DNA of 10,859 nucleotides from Cerioporus squamosus (GCA_022592435.1 JABYQS010000940.1:1-10859); one strand, 5' to 3'. Shown: positions 1 to 8,711, numbered from the stretch's first letter. Notes: generated from the sequence alone by a model not told the origin. Program-made: numbers and translations.

Positions 1-24
1 CAAGAACGTTATAGACACGAAGAC

Positions 25-178
25 ATGTTGAAGGGAGAGAGCAAGCCGGTTTGGGCGGGTTTCAAGCGAACTGCTGCGGTAAGTAGCTGGTTGTATGCCG
101 AACTTACAACGAACTTACTTGGATTGATGGGCGCTCCAATACGGACATCTCGCCCTCTTACCACCAGCCTCTCTGCAG
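25..178 (+). other. Possible upstream exon and leader intron of the MYND gene
   Basis: A strong donor GTAAGT lies at 79-84 and an acceptor CTCTGCAG ends at 178, immediately before the ATG at 179. This would be a 100-nt intron. An ATG at 25 opens 18 codons that end at 78 in phase 0, so splicing would fuse MLKGESKPVWAGFKRTAA in frame to the MPIETHPL start. Either the first exon codes for 18 extra N-terminal residues or it belongs to the 5' leader. The sequence cannot decide; a start at 179 looks more typical because the zinc finger follows closely. Confidence 0.35.
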
Positions 179-1199
179 ATGCCTATCGAGACGCACCCTC
201 TACAGAAGACTTTCCGGCCTGGTGACCCCGCGGAACTCAGAAATAAGCAGGGCAGATGCCGGAACTGCGACAGAGCCCGGAAAGATGGGGAGCGCTTCAT
301 GGTCTGCAAAGGATGCAAGACCGCGCTCTACTGCAGCGAGGAATGCCAACGCGCGCAGTGGCCGAAGCACAAGTAAGTGGCCAGCCACATGTTCCCCGTA
401 CGTGTCTTCTTGACCCAGCTCTGCAATGGAGGACCCTGTGCAAGTTCCAGCGCGAGAACGAGCAGTTGCTCGCGGAACGGCCTGAGCTCATCGAAGCTCC
501 TGTCCCCGGCATGCCCAACTTCATCGAGCTCCAGGCGCTCCTCCGCGACTTCACGGAGATCCATCGTCCTTCCTTCCAAGGCATCCTCCAGGCCAAGGCC
601 TTCATGCTCGGCGGTGCCGAGAACTTCCTTACCAAAGAGCCCAAGATGTGCCTCGTCCCGTTGAAGTACCGCGAGCCCGGTCCCGAGGGCGCGAACCCCG
701 CGCTCACGCTCTCGTACACCAACTGCGCCTTCCTCCCGCTGGACCGCGTCCTCTCCGATGCGTCCGAGCACAGGGAGCGCTTCAAGGAGGGCTGGGACGC
801 GTCTGCGGGTCTCCGGGACCGCCTCCGTGCCGCCAACGCAGGCGACGACGAGTTCGTCGATCTCCTCCCTGTTCTGTTCGCCCCGCAGCTCGGACCCGCG
901 CAGTTGGGCTACTACCCCATGTACCGCACCTTCGGCTCGAGCCTGCGCCCGAATCCCACCCCCGACGGCGTAAAGTCGGACCTGCAGACGTATGGAAGTT
1001 CATCGAGCTAGGCGTCGTCGTGCGCGCGTCGAGAGGGAAGGTCATGCCTGGGTACATGAAGAACCTCGGCAAGAAATGGGAATGGCGCGTGCTCTTTGAC
1101 TGGGAGACCGAACCGGAGTGGGTCAAAGGGAATGGCAAGGCCCGTGTGCGACTGCTGCAGCGTAAGCTGGCCGAGGTTGCGCAGCCGTCTGCGACGTAG
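179..1199 (+). CDS. MYND-type zinc-finger protein, two coding exons, one apparent frameshift
   Basis: Exons are 179-372 and 432-1199, with a 59-nt intron at 373-431 (donor GTAAGT, branch-like TTGAC near 408). The N-terminal part holds a complete MYND zinc finger: CRNC, then VCKGC, YCSEEC and WPKHK, and the last zinc ligand arrives only after splicing (H-K-T-L-C, the H-x3-C ending). MYND fingers usually bind proline-rich partner peptides. The rest (about 250 residues) resembles uncharacterised fungal MYND proteins and shows no SET domain. The reading frame changes between about 970 and 980: upstream reads ...NPTPDGVK, downstream reads [19 protein letters not shown] to the stop at 1197-1199. 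The exons total 962 nt, one short of a multiple of three, so one missing base (for example in an AAGG run) would give about 320 residues. No in-frame intron with plausible sites explains the switch. The start at 179 follows directly after a splice-acceptor-like CTCTGCAG, so an upstream exon is possible. Molecular function is unknown. Confidence 0.8.
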
Positions 1200-1467
1200 T
1201 GGTGGTGTTGGACTGTTGGAGCCTTGCAGGTTCACCTTTCGGATCCATGTTTCTTGCTTTGCTTATGCTCTGGCATATCTGCATATCTGTTGCTCGTCGC
1301 TATCGTTGTATCATGTTGTACTATACTGTAACCTACACGGCCCTTACTCGCCAATATATCGTGTCATGAAGACCATCATAATATACCTGACAAGAACAGA
1401 ACAACCACGACAACACTAGTTCACTGTGCCAACTCAAATACTCAGGACTAGCATGCCACCGTACGAC
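1200..1467. other. Convergent intergenic region (3' ends of the MYND and ORC2 genes)
   Basis: The 268 bases between the two stop codons must hold both 3' untranslated regions. The stretch is AT-richer than its flanks and includes a tandem GCATATCT GCATATCT near 1273-1288 and a T-rich run. No canonical AATAAA is evident, as is common in fungi. No gene is seen. Confidence 0.6.
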
Positions 1468-2904
1468 TCACACGTCATGTCCCTGCGCCTTCAGCTCCCC
1501 AACAATCCTCAAGAGCGCATCCCTCCGCATCGGGATCCACATCGCCTCCGTGCCCGCACCCGCGCCCTGCGCCGCGACCACCATCCCATGGTCCCTGAAC
1601 TCCCCAAGCAGCGCACGCAGCGACGTGTCGTTCGTCGCCACGAAGTTGTCGCGCGCCGCCGCGAACAGCCGGTCATAGTCGTACGCGTGCTCCGGCGGCC
1701 CCGCGCCCGCACCCGCCCCGTCCTGCTGATCCGCCGGTGCCGCGGAGGCGTCCATGACCTCGAGCTGCTTCGAGCCCAGGAGTACGAAGAGCTTCTTCGC
1801 TTTGGACGTGACGCTCGCGAGGACGTGCCGCGCCGCTGTCTCCGTGACCAGCGCGCCTGGGGCCGCCGCGCCACCCGTCGCAGCGGCCACGGCGGCGGCA
1901 GAGGCAGCGGGGGTCTTCGCGCCCCGGAGCGCAGCCGCCCCAGCGAGGGAGGTCGGGTCTGCGTACGCCAGCTCAAAGTCGTACGGGGCGAGCGTGGTCA
2001 GGTCATGCCAGAGCCACGCGAAGCCCCGGCTGGGCACCACGCCCGTGCGCGAGCTCTCTCTCTCTTCTGGCTGCTCGGAGGCGGTGGGCGTGTGCGGCTC
2101 CGGTTTGCGCGCGAAGAGCTCGGAGAGCGACCAGCGCTGCGCGCTGGCGATGTGGTCGGAGGACGCGACGATGTGAATATGCGGCGCGAGAGCGAGGAGC
2201 GCGAGGGCCGCCCGGTTCCTGGGCGCGCGGAACGCGTTGCCCTCGATGGTGTGGATGACGATGTAGAGGTCCGGGGCGTCCGCGGTCGAGAAGAACGCGT
2301 GTATGCGCTGCACTTGCGCGTCCATGCCCGAGGAGGACGAGGACGAGGGGCCGTCGAGCACCCCGGGGACGCGCTCGATGCCGGCGAGGAGGTCTTTGAA
2401 CGCGAAGCTCGGGTGGAAGCCGTTCGCGACGACGACGTGCGCGCCCGTGCGCGCGAGGTCCTTCGCGAACGCGTTCAGGAAGTCGCGTTTCGAACCGTAC
2501 CCGTACATCAGCAGGTTGAAGCCCTCGCGCAGCTCCGTCCTGAACCGCCTGAAACACGCTCGACGCGTCTTGGGGTCGCGCCAGAGGACGCGTTCGCGCT
2601 CGCGCGGGTCCGCGCGGAGCTTGGTGAGGACGGCGGAGTACTCCTCTGGGGTGAGAGGGGGGGCGAGCGCGGAGAAGACGTTGGAGGAGGTGCGTGAGGG
2701 CTTGGAGGCTTGGAGGAAGTACGCGTCGAAGGAGGTGTGGGTCGCGAAGCCTTGCGAGGGTTCGTCAGGTGCGAGGAGGTCGTCCTCTTCGTCGTCGTAG
2801 TCTGAGAGGTGCCTCCGGCTAGGCGTCGCGGGCTCGCTGACCGGCCAGTCCTCAAGCTCTTCGTCATCGTCCGCGTAGGACGTGTGTTCGCTTTCTGAGC
2901 GCAT
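1468..2904 (-). CDS. ORC2: Origin recognition complex subunit 2 (ORC2)
   Basis: This is a single uninterrupted 478-residue frame, ATG at 2904-2902 and TGA at 1470-1468. ORC2 is a core subunit of the six-protein complex that binds replication origins and loads the MCM helicase in the nucleus. The match rests on several conserved blocks: LLMYGYGSKRDFL (about 131-143), the degenerate P-loop-like ORC2 signature; VVVANGFHPSFAFKDLL (about 157-173); LYIVIHTIEGNAFR (about 213-226), the Walker B-like strand; IHIVASSDHI (about 243-252); FAWLWHDLTTLAPYDFE (about 295-311); and the C-terminal winged-helix motif LRALLGEFRDHGMV (about 429-442). The N-terminus is acidic and probably disordered. An alanine-rich insert at about 321-352 and serine-rich linkers look lineage-specific. 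The protein is somewhat shorter than many ORC2 proteins, mainly through a short N-terminal tail. It has no introns and no frameshifts, unlike SF3B4 at the other end of the window. Confidence 0.95.
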   Translation of the reverse strand: MRSESEHTSYADDDEELEDWPVSEPATPSRRHLSDYDDEEDDLLAPDEPSQGFATHTSFDAYFLQASKPSRTSSNVFSALAPPLTPEEYSAVLTKLRADPRERERVLWRDPKTRRACFRRFRTELREGFNLLMYGYGSKRDFLNAFAKDLARTGAHVVVANGFHPSFAFKDLLAGIERVPGVLDGPSSSSSSGMDAQVQRIHAFFSTADAPDLYIVIHTIEGNAFRAPRNRAALALLALAPHIHIVASSDHIASAQRWSLSELFARKPEPHTPTASEQPEERESSRTGVVPSRGFAWLWHDLTTLAPYDFELAYADPTSLAGAAALRGAKTPAASAAAVAAATGGAAAPGALVTETAARHVLASVTSKAKKLFVLLGSKQLEVMDASAAPADQQDGAGAGAGPPEHAYDYDRLFAAARDNFVATNDTSLRALLGEFRDHGMVVAAQGAGAGTEAMWIPMRRDALLRIVGELKAQGHDV

Positions 2905-3870
2905 GGGTCAAGGTTCACAAGCAGCGAGGAGCAAGACAATTGAGGTGGTCAGTCCTCCCAGGTGGTGGGCACTAGTCAGTCCAGACGGTAGTGGTTAGTC
3001 TTGAGACGATTTGTCTATACGAAGCAGATAGTTGCGCCGGCGTTGTGTTGTGTAACGGAGTAGGCGACCGGAGGTGGTGGTTAGTGTCCAAGGTGTGCTA
3101 CTAGCAGTACAACGTGAGTGGTGGTCGGGAGAGAATGAGAGGCGCTGGCAGCCTTCATCCGTACCACCATCGTAAATAATCAACGCATTCTTCAACCGAC
3201 CGCAGACGACAAGCACCCTACAAACTGATCAAGACAGGACCAAGGTATTCCTGCCTGCTGCTGCATTGTCTCCCTCTTGCTGTCTTACCTTTTCGTCCGC
3301 ATTCGAGTAGGCTTCCTACCCCGCCATCGTGTACGACGATACAGGTCCAATGCATAAGTTCAGCACGAGTGTGTTCCCCGATCTCGTGAAAGCCCACTGG
3401 ACCGTAGGCTACGAACCTGTATGCACGAGGAGGCGAGGTGTGTGCTGGCATCGGATGAGGTGAGTCTACCTATAACTCTTCTACGGATCCCCCTTCGAGC
3501 CCCTGGCTCCCGCGCAGAGTAGAACCGGTGCATGGCGCGAAGTCTCCGCTCCAGATGCGAGTAGGACATACGACAGGATGCGAAAGGCTGGTTGGAGCCT
3601 CTCGTACAACTATCGCGTCGTGTCGGTCAGCCGTATCACATCCCGGCCATGGACGATTGGACTCAAGGCCTTTCTTGTGGCTCGAGTACGTGCCAGGTCT
3701 ATGAACTCGAGCGAGATGAATCCAGAGCCCCTTCAAGCCCCAGGAGCTCCTGGCCAGCGACTCATCGCGTCTAGCACTCAAGTGTCCCGAGGTGACCAGG
3801 ACCAAAGCAAGTACGTGCACAAGCTGAATTTACACTACAACTTGTCCATGAAGCAAAGTGTTTACAGGAC
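2905..3870. other. Intergenic stretch with no supportable gene
   Basis: About 970 bases separate the ORC2 start from the 3' end of the next minus-strand gene. Open frames here are short (at most about 116 codons), lack recognisable motifs, and overlap one another on both strands. The part next to 2904 should contain the ORC2 promoter, but I see no clear TATA box. No tRNA, repeat array or transposon end is seen. Confidence 0.55.
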
Positions 3871-4640
3871 TCATGCGCCCTCTTTGACGTCCTCCATTGC
3901 CTCCTTCGCGTCGCCATTCGCGTCTTTGGTTGCCTCCTCGGCTTCAGCGGCCTCCTTGGCCTCGCCAGCCTCACCCTCCGCCGGCTCAGCGCCCTCCTCC
4001 GCATGTTCGGCGCCAGCCTCAGCATCCCCCTCCTTCGCATCCTTGCTGCCAATGACAGTCGCGTTGATCCTTCACGCGGCATGCACGTCGTCAGCACTCG
4101 CCAATCACGGTCTCGAAGCCGACGAGGGGTACCGGGTACGTACGTGAGTATAACGTGAACCTTCTCCTTTTCGCCGCCCTCCGGGTTCTCGATCTCGACG
4201 GTGAACCGCTTGTTGCCCTTCCAGCCATATGAGCCGGTTGCGAACGTGCTCGGCTGGAGCGCGACGTGGCCGATGTTCCCTGGATCGGTGGACGCGACGG
4301 TCGTTGTCTCGGCATCATCGGAGAGCACGGGCGGGGTGTGCGTGAGGTTGACGTGGATGGGCAGCGCGCTCTTCACGAACGCAGACGCGGCGAGGTTGGC
4401 CTGGGTGGACACGACGTCAGGGAGCCTTCCCTGGGCGCATGCAGGACATGAGCGCACCTTGGGGCCCTTCTTCCCTCCTCGGCCACCACGGCCGGTCTTC
4501 GAGGAACTCTCTGTCTTGGGCGCCTTGGCGCTCCGTGTGGTCGGGCCAGCACCCTCGTCCTCAGCAGCACGTTTCTTGGGTGCTACGGCGGGGGTCAGCG
4601 GCGCGTCCTGCGGGAGGAGGGGGGCGGGACACTCACGCAT
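3871..4640 (-). CDS. Conserved-looking protein of unknown function with acidic Ala/Glu-rich tail
   Basis: Exon 1 is 4640-4144 and exon 2 is 4069-3871. The 74-nt intron (4143-4070) has donor GTACGT, a CTGAC branch site and acceptor GTGAAG. The exons join in phase 2 to give 231 residues. Residues 1-65 are basic and low in complexity, with nuclear-localisation-like PKKRA (about 21-25) and a GRGGRGGKKG patch (about 50-59). A single CPAC (about 65-68) follows. Residues about 85-175 form a more ordered-looking core containing LPIHVNLTHTPP, TFATGSYGWKGNKRFTVEI and KVHVILTINATVIGSK. The last 55 residues are almost all A, E, G, K and D. I believe similar proteins occur in other basidiomycetes, but I know of no function. 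The start at 4640 is chosen because an ATATATAT box lies about 83 nt upstream; the frame stays open further upstream, across that box. A nuclear location is inference. Confidence 0.75.
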
Positions 4641-4722
4641 AACGGGTCGTGTCGCGTGCGGGGGCGGGGCGGTGGTGATAGTTGGAGTCGAGTAAGGGGA
4701 CGTGCGAATGGGTAGAATGGTG

Positions 4723-4730
4723 ATATATAT
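4723..4730 (-). promoter_or_regulatory. TATA-like box for the unknown-function gene
   Basis: ATATATAT (GGATATATATCA on the minus strand) lies 83 bases before the ATG at 4640. That is a plausible distance for a TATA element with a short leader, and it argues against starts further upstream. The stretch 4641-4815 would then act as a divergent promoter shared with the Dad2-like gene to the right. Confidence 0.5.
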
Positions 4731-4989
4731 CCAGGACTGGACGTGGCCCATAAGCGGCAAATAGAGGCCATGACAACCGCCCGCTAGGTACCGACTGCCC
4801 CCGACATGCGGTCGCATGCCCATGACATCACGCGTCGCCCGCCCGGACGCGTCGGTGGCACGCGCCTTTCCCACACGCACCGCCGATCTTCTGTCCACAA
4901 CCACCGGCTACCCCACTCATGGACTATATGCGTGCTTCAGTTGCTCTCACTCGTTAGTCTCAGCTCCCGGTTTCGTCCCCAGCGCTGCA

Positions 4990-5248
4990 GCCCCAGCAAA
5001 GCTGCTAGAAAAGAAGGAGTTGGAGGGTGTCGCTGCTCTCAAGCGACTTTTTGAAGCGCATAGAGGAACTGGAAGAAGATTGCGATGGCATGGCAGATGT
5101 AGGCATAAGTAGGTGCGCACCTCTCCTATCCCAGTAATAGGATCACCGTCTAGGCAGAAACCCCCGCGTCCATATTCACGTCGGACAAGTGCTGGAGCAG
5201 TGGCCAAACATGTTCCGTATTCTTTATACAGTCTGCACGCAGCGGTGA
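4990..5248 (+). CDS. DAD2: Dad2-like DASH/Dam1 complex subunit, frame disturbed, ends uncertain
   Basis: Dad2 is a small coiled-coil subunit of the fungal DASH (Dam1) complex, which couples kinetochores to spindle microtubules. Three blocks support the call: APAKLLEKKELEGVAAL (4990-5040, one frame), DFLKRIEELEEDCDGMADVG (5045-5104, a second frame) and HVGQVLEQWPNMFRIL (5177-5224). The first two are charged heptad-like helices. A 45-nt intron at 5113-5157 (donor GTGCGC) joins the second and third in frame; the alternative 5109-5153 (donor GTAGGT) gives the same protein. The switch between blocks 1 and 2 near 5040-5044 is not an intron; compared with how I remember basidiomycete Dad2, about 11 bases look missing. 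The frame stops at 5246, where a GTGAGT at 5245 may instead begin another intron. The start is unresolved: an ATG at 4816 or 4822 is in frame with block 1, but an intron could lie between. This could be a real gene with sequence errors or a decaying copy. Confidence 0.55.
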
Positions 5249-5898
5249 GTGAATCACACCCGCCCTGCCTTACAGTATCCAGAGAGCAGATGCACGCGAC
5301 GTGCGGGGGAGGGTTGAGGGAGGGCGTCGAGACGTCGAAGATTAAACCAATGTATAGAGTACTTACTCGGGGCTTGCCGAGCACGGTTCCTCCTCCTTTC
5401 CTACCATCCATCTGCCACAGAGAGTCCCCGGGAGCAATATCGGTCTACGCAAGCTTCAACGCATGGTTCTATGCGTCCCGATCCTTGAAGATACCGGGAG
5501 AACGTGAGCACGAGCCACGGCGGCGACCCTCGGTCTGTCCCATCATTCTTATCCCGTCCAGCTCAGCAGCTTGCTCATCCGGCGCGTCATGCTTAGGGGA
5601 CTATCATATCACAAATCCTTTATCGCCTATGTCGCTTCTGATACCCATTCGGCGCAGCGCGGACACGAGCCGCGCTGCCAGTGCCAGCGTACTGTAACGC
5701 GTTCGGCCTGAGTTGAAATAAATGGTCGAGTAGCGGAAAGATGCATATGGAACACGCGAGGGGTACGTATATATGCAGCTGTTCTCCTATGTTTTCCTGC
5801 TCATCAAGCCGCTCTGCATAAGGCCCCGCACTCGTGATCCACCAGGACCTTCGTACTTATTGCTTTGCTCGAGCTCAACTCCCGTTCCACCTGCTCGC
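5249..5898. other. Intergenic stretch; possible Dad2 3' part and promoter of the AhpD-like gene
   Basis: About 650 bases without a firm gene. The left part may contain a last Dad2 exon after the GTGAGT at 5245. A long open plus-strand frame covering 5113-5697 overlaps the Dad2 exon in another frame and has no recognisable motifs, so I do not call it. An AATAAA lies at about 5717-5722, and the right end carries the TATA-like box of the next gene. Confidence 0.5.
5768..5774 (+). promoter_or_regulatory. TATA-like box of the AhpD-like gene
   Basis: TATATAT lies 125 bases before the ATG at 5899. It also decides the start: an in-frame ATG at 5773 overlaps this box and so probably lies upstream of the transcription start, which favours MADLATPDF at 5899. 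Confidence 0.45.
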
Positions 5899-7733
5899 AT
5901 GGCCGATCTCGCCACTCCTGACTTCCTGGCGACCCTCAGGGCGCTCTACCCGTCTACATCCTCCTCCGATCCGAATATATGGGCCGTCGTGGCAGCGGTG
6001 TCGTTCAGCGCATCCAACATCGCAGAGGCAGTCCCGCTCGTCTTCCATTCCGCACTCGACGGGCTCGTCCAGGCACAGCGACAAGCGGGCACCCCCACTG
6101 AGGCGGCGCACTCTGAACAACTTGCGCTCGCTCGAAAAATCCGCGAGGCGGTCCTGCAGTCTGGGCTGCTCAGCGGGATGCCGAGGGTGAGTCGTCGTGC
6201 TCGATGTTCAGTGTTCTGACTCGGGGTCCGAGAGTACTGTGTGTCCGAGTTGCGTGTCATGGCGCCTTGACCAGCGGGATTTGCGTGCTTATCGGACCGA
6301 TATAACCGATGCGGACGCATGTCTCTAGTGGCCACTGGCGGCGAAGAATTGAGGATTCCGAAGTCTCCTAACCAGCTGCTCATGTCGAGCACTCATCATG
6401 CATCATGTCCTGCTATTGCCTGGGCCTTCCTTAGCGAAGGCTGCTTTCAATCCGTCATCCAAGCGAAGTCCAATACCGCGCCTTGCACGATAGAGGCACG
6501 TTCGTCCAGTATCCGGAGCCGGTCCATGGGCTTGTGGGCTCATTGGGCCACTCAGAGGTGACGATGACGTGGGCCCGATGCCAGGTGTGTCACGAAGGAG
6601 GAGGTCGCGCCTGTGGACCATCCTCCTGTCTCTGAGCGAACCCCTGCGGGGTTCAGTGGATAGAGCACGCTCGTAATGGTGGACGAGTTGATGATAGTAA
6701 GAACACTACCAACTCGACGCTCGAGCTCCATGACCATACCGTCTTGTACTGTTTTGTGCTTCGTGTCCGTTGCCACGGCCTTTTACTCATCTTTCGCTTA
6801 TGGCACAGGCAATAAATTCCCTCGTCGCCTTGCACAAAGTCATGCCCGAACACCTGCGCGAGACGAAGCCTCTCCGGTAAGCGCCCTCTTCCCGTTCCAT
6901 CTTGATACTAGCCTTCAACAGGTAGACCACTCGCCTTCTCCCGAGGGGCGAGGTGTCAAGTCCGCCGTGCCGCCGACGCGACGTCCTTCATCAATGTCCG
7001 CTTGGCTCAGGCTCCAAGCTTCTTGCTTTCTTACTTCATGGTTTTCTCACTTCTTTCTCTACCACAACCTACACTGACTGCGCCCGGTGGCGACTGACAG
7101 GGACACAAAGAAGCCCCCTGAGCAGTGCGACAAGCGCGGCGAGGAGCTTTTCGGGGCGGTCTACCGCGACAGCGCGCAGAGTGTGCAGACGCTCCTGGAT
7201 GCAGCGTACCCCGACCTAGGTCCGTCCTTCCCTACCTCTGCCCAACTGTATGTCACCGTCGGAAGCATCGCTGACGTGCTCGATCGCTTCTCTCAACACG
7301 CCCGCCATGGCCGACATACCCATCGACCTCGCGCGACGACCGGCACTTTGTGGTGGCACACCCACGAACCCCCAAACCTCCGGTCCTCCAAACGCCTATC
7401 CTTCTCCCGCGCAAACCCGCGCTGGCGCTCCCTAATCTGGACTCTGCTTGTCCCCGGTATTTACGGCTACCACCAGGCTGGTTCTGCACGACGGTCGGGT
7501 ACGGCATGACCTACGGTGGGACGGACGTCCTCACGCCCGTCGAGCTCATCTACGTCATGGTCGCCGCGCTCATCGCGGTCGACTCGCCCACGCAGGTCGG
7601 ATGGCACCTTGCGAATGCCCGCCGCAGCGGCGCGCCGCTCGCCGAGACTCGTGCGGTCCGCGAAACCGCGATGCAGGTCGCCAGGCGGGCGGGCGTCGTG
7701 TGGAGGGCTGGCGTGCCAGAGGTCGCGGAGTAG
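5899..7733 (+). CDS. AhpD-like / carboxymuconolactone-decarboxylase family protein, four exons
   Basis: Exons are 5899-6186, 6809-6876, 7101-7219 and 7477-7733, totalling 732 nt and 243 residues, with phases matching at every junction. Donors are GTGAGT, GTAAGC and GTCCGT; acceptors are GCACAG, TGACAG and ACCAG. The protein is mostly helical, with ARKIREAVLQSGLLSGMPR joining AINSLVALHKVMPEHLRE, then YPDLGWFCTTVGYGMTYGG and ELIYVMVAALIAVDSPTQVGWHLANARRSGA. This resembles the AhpD-like fold of uncharacterised fungal proteins distantly related to carboxymuconolactone decarboxylases. Bacterial AhpD uses a CxxC redox pair; none is present here, so peroxidase-reductase activity is not supported. 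Some fungal relatives are peroxisomal, but the C-terminus (EVAE) has no SKL-type signal. The introns (622, 224 and 257 nt) are far longer than others in this window. Family assignment is fairly secure; the biochemical role is unknown. Confidence 0.82.
6187..6808 (+). other. Unusually long intron 1 of the AhpD-like gene
   Basis: This 622-nt intron has GTGAGT at its start and GGCACAG at its end, and the flanking exons join in phase 0 across a region that needs no extra residues. No exon, ORF with motifs or transposon ends could be seen inside it. Near its 3' half sit a perfect hairpin (6638-6654) and a short tRNA D-arm-like string, AGTGGATAGAGC (about 6655-6666), without a matching T-arm. The extra length could come from an old insertion. 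Confidence 0.55.
6638..6654. repeat. Perfect inverted repeat (7-bp stem, 3-nt loop)
   Basis: GAACCCC, then TGC, then GGGGTTC forms a perfect short hairpin inside intron 1 of the AhpD-like gene. The arms resemble the T-arm of a tRNA in sequence, but no cloverleaf can be built around them. Confidence 0.5.
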
Positions 7734-7955
7734 GCGATGGGGACGCCCTACGCAGCGAGGGCCGTAGTCCATTGGCAGGCGAGAGACGAGGACACACGTG
7801 GGTGGATAGACGGATAGGAGGACCTGGACAGGACCTGAAGTGCAACAGCAACAGCCACGCTCAAGAGTCAGAGGGACGTAGAGGGGCAGACCAGCACTGC
7901 GCACGTACTAACCATAGCACCATTGCAAAACATCGCTATACATGGTTCGCAACGC

Positions 7956-8078
7956 ACCCGCCACTAATGACGTCCATGACGGCGGGCGGCAGTGCGCAGA
8001 CTAGGACAGCTAGGATACCCGCCGCCATCCATCCATCCTTGGACACCTTCTGGACCATGCTCATAGCCTTGTCGCTCC
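7956..8078 (-). other. Candidate membrane-segment exon (low confidence)
   Basis: The minus strand reads KAMSMVQKVSKDGWMAAG, then ILAVLVCALPPAVMDVISGG, from about 8069, giving one hydrophobic segment of about 18 residues. A good donor sequence, GTGCGT, follows at about 7956-7951; without splicing the frame stops a few codons later. The family is not recognised. It could be a small membrane protein exon or a chance frame. Confidence 0.2.
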
Positions 8079-8616
8079 GGGGTGGAGCGGACAATAATGG
8101 CACATTTGCGTTGCGTCGAGTTGGCCGCCAGACATGAACCATCATTTAGGGTGGTCTGCGACCAAGCCATACTCATCCACGAAACGATCCCGTTGCCGGC
8201 AGGGATCCACTTCAACATATTATGTTGTTTTGATATGCACGAAGGCCTCCCCAACCGTGGACGCACACTGCTCGCACGGCGCAACTTCGGGTTCCCCGCG
8301 AGCTTCAAGGTTCGAGGGAAGCGCTATGGGTACTGTACCCAGATGGCTTCCACCAAAGCCTATCAGCCCCACCACCGCACAGTCCCATTGGCATCATGAT
8401 TGAGCAAGCAATCCCGACGTACGTACGCGGCGTCAGGCAGTGCGGCGTACTAAGCACCTTACGACACGCAGATCGTCCTGCCTGCACGGACGCGAAGGGA
8501 TACGAGGCGAGGCGGAGTGCTCAGGCGAACTCTGAATTATCGCCAGCCAATCCACGGTGGGCGACGACGCCCGCAATCGCCGCACTGCACGATCCGTGCG
8601 GTCGCGAAGGCCTCTG

Positions 8617-8636
8617 CGGCCCTGCTGCCAGGGCCG
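8617..8636. repeat. Perfect inverted repeat (8-bp stem, 4-nt loop)
   Basis: CGGCCCTG, then CTGC, then CAGGGCCG forms a perfect GC-rich hairpin in the otherwise unassigned 7734-9102 region. No poly-T tract or array accompanies it, so no function is claimed. Confidence 0.6.
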
Positions 8637-8711
8637 GGTGGACGAAGATAGGCACCGAGGAAGAGGACGAAGGCGAACCTCTGCACCCGGTCTTCAACGT
8701 GTGCGATGACG

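Noticed and set aside
1426..2697. 423-codon open frame on the plus strand
   Set aside because: It lies antisense to ORC2, is dominated by Arg and Gly, and has no motifs. Long antisense frames are expected opposite GC-rich coding sequence; the ORC2 strand is well supported.
3470..3820. 116-codon minus-strand open frame upstream of ORC2
   Set aside because: No motif, no homolog recognised, and overlapping frames on the other strand are equally open.
4612..4640. A possible 29-nt intron (GTGAGT to CCGCAG) just after the ATG of the unknown gene
   Set aside because: Too short for an intron, and removing it would shift the frame away from the supported protein.
4830..4852. Two ACGCGT sites resembling the yeast MCB cell-cycle element near the Dad2-like gene
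   Set aside because: ACGCGT occurs about ten times in this window, including inside ORC2 and SF3B4 coding sequence, so the pair is not significant on its own.
5113..5697. 194-codon plus-strand open frame
   Set aside because: It begins inside the Dad2-like intron and reads through the Dad2-like exon in a different frame; composition is not protein-like and no motif is present.
8305..8325. GGTTCGA resembling a tRNA B box
   Set aside because: The following CC is absent and no A box or cloverleaf lies at the right distance.
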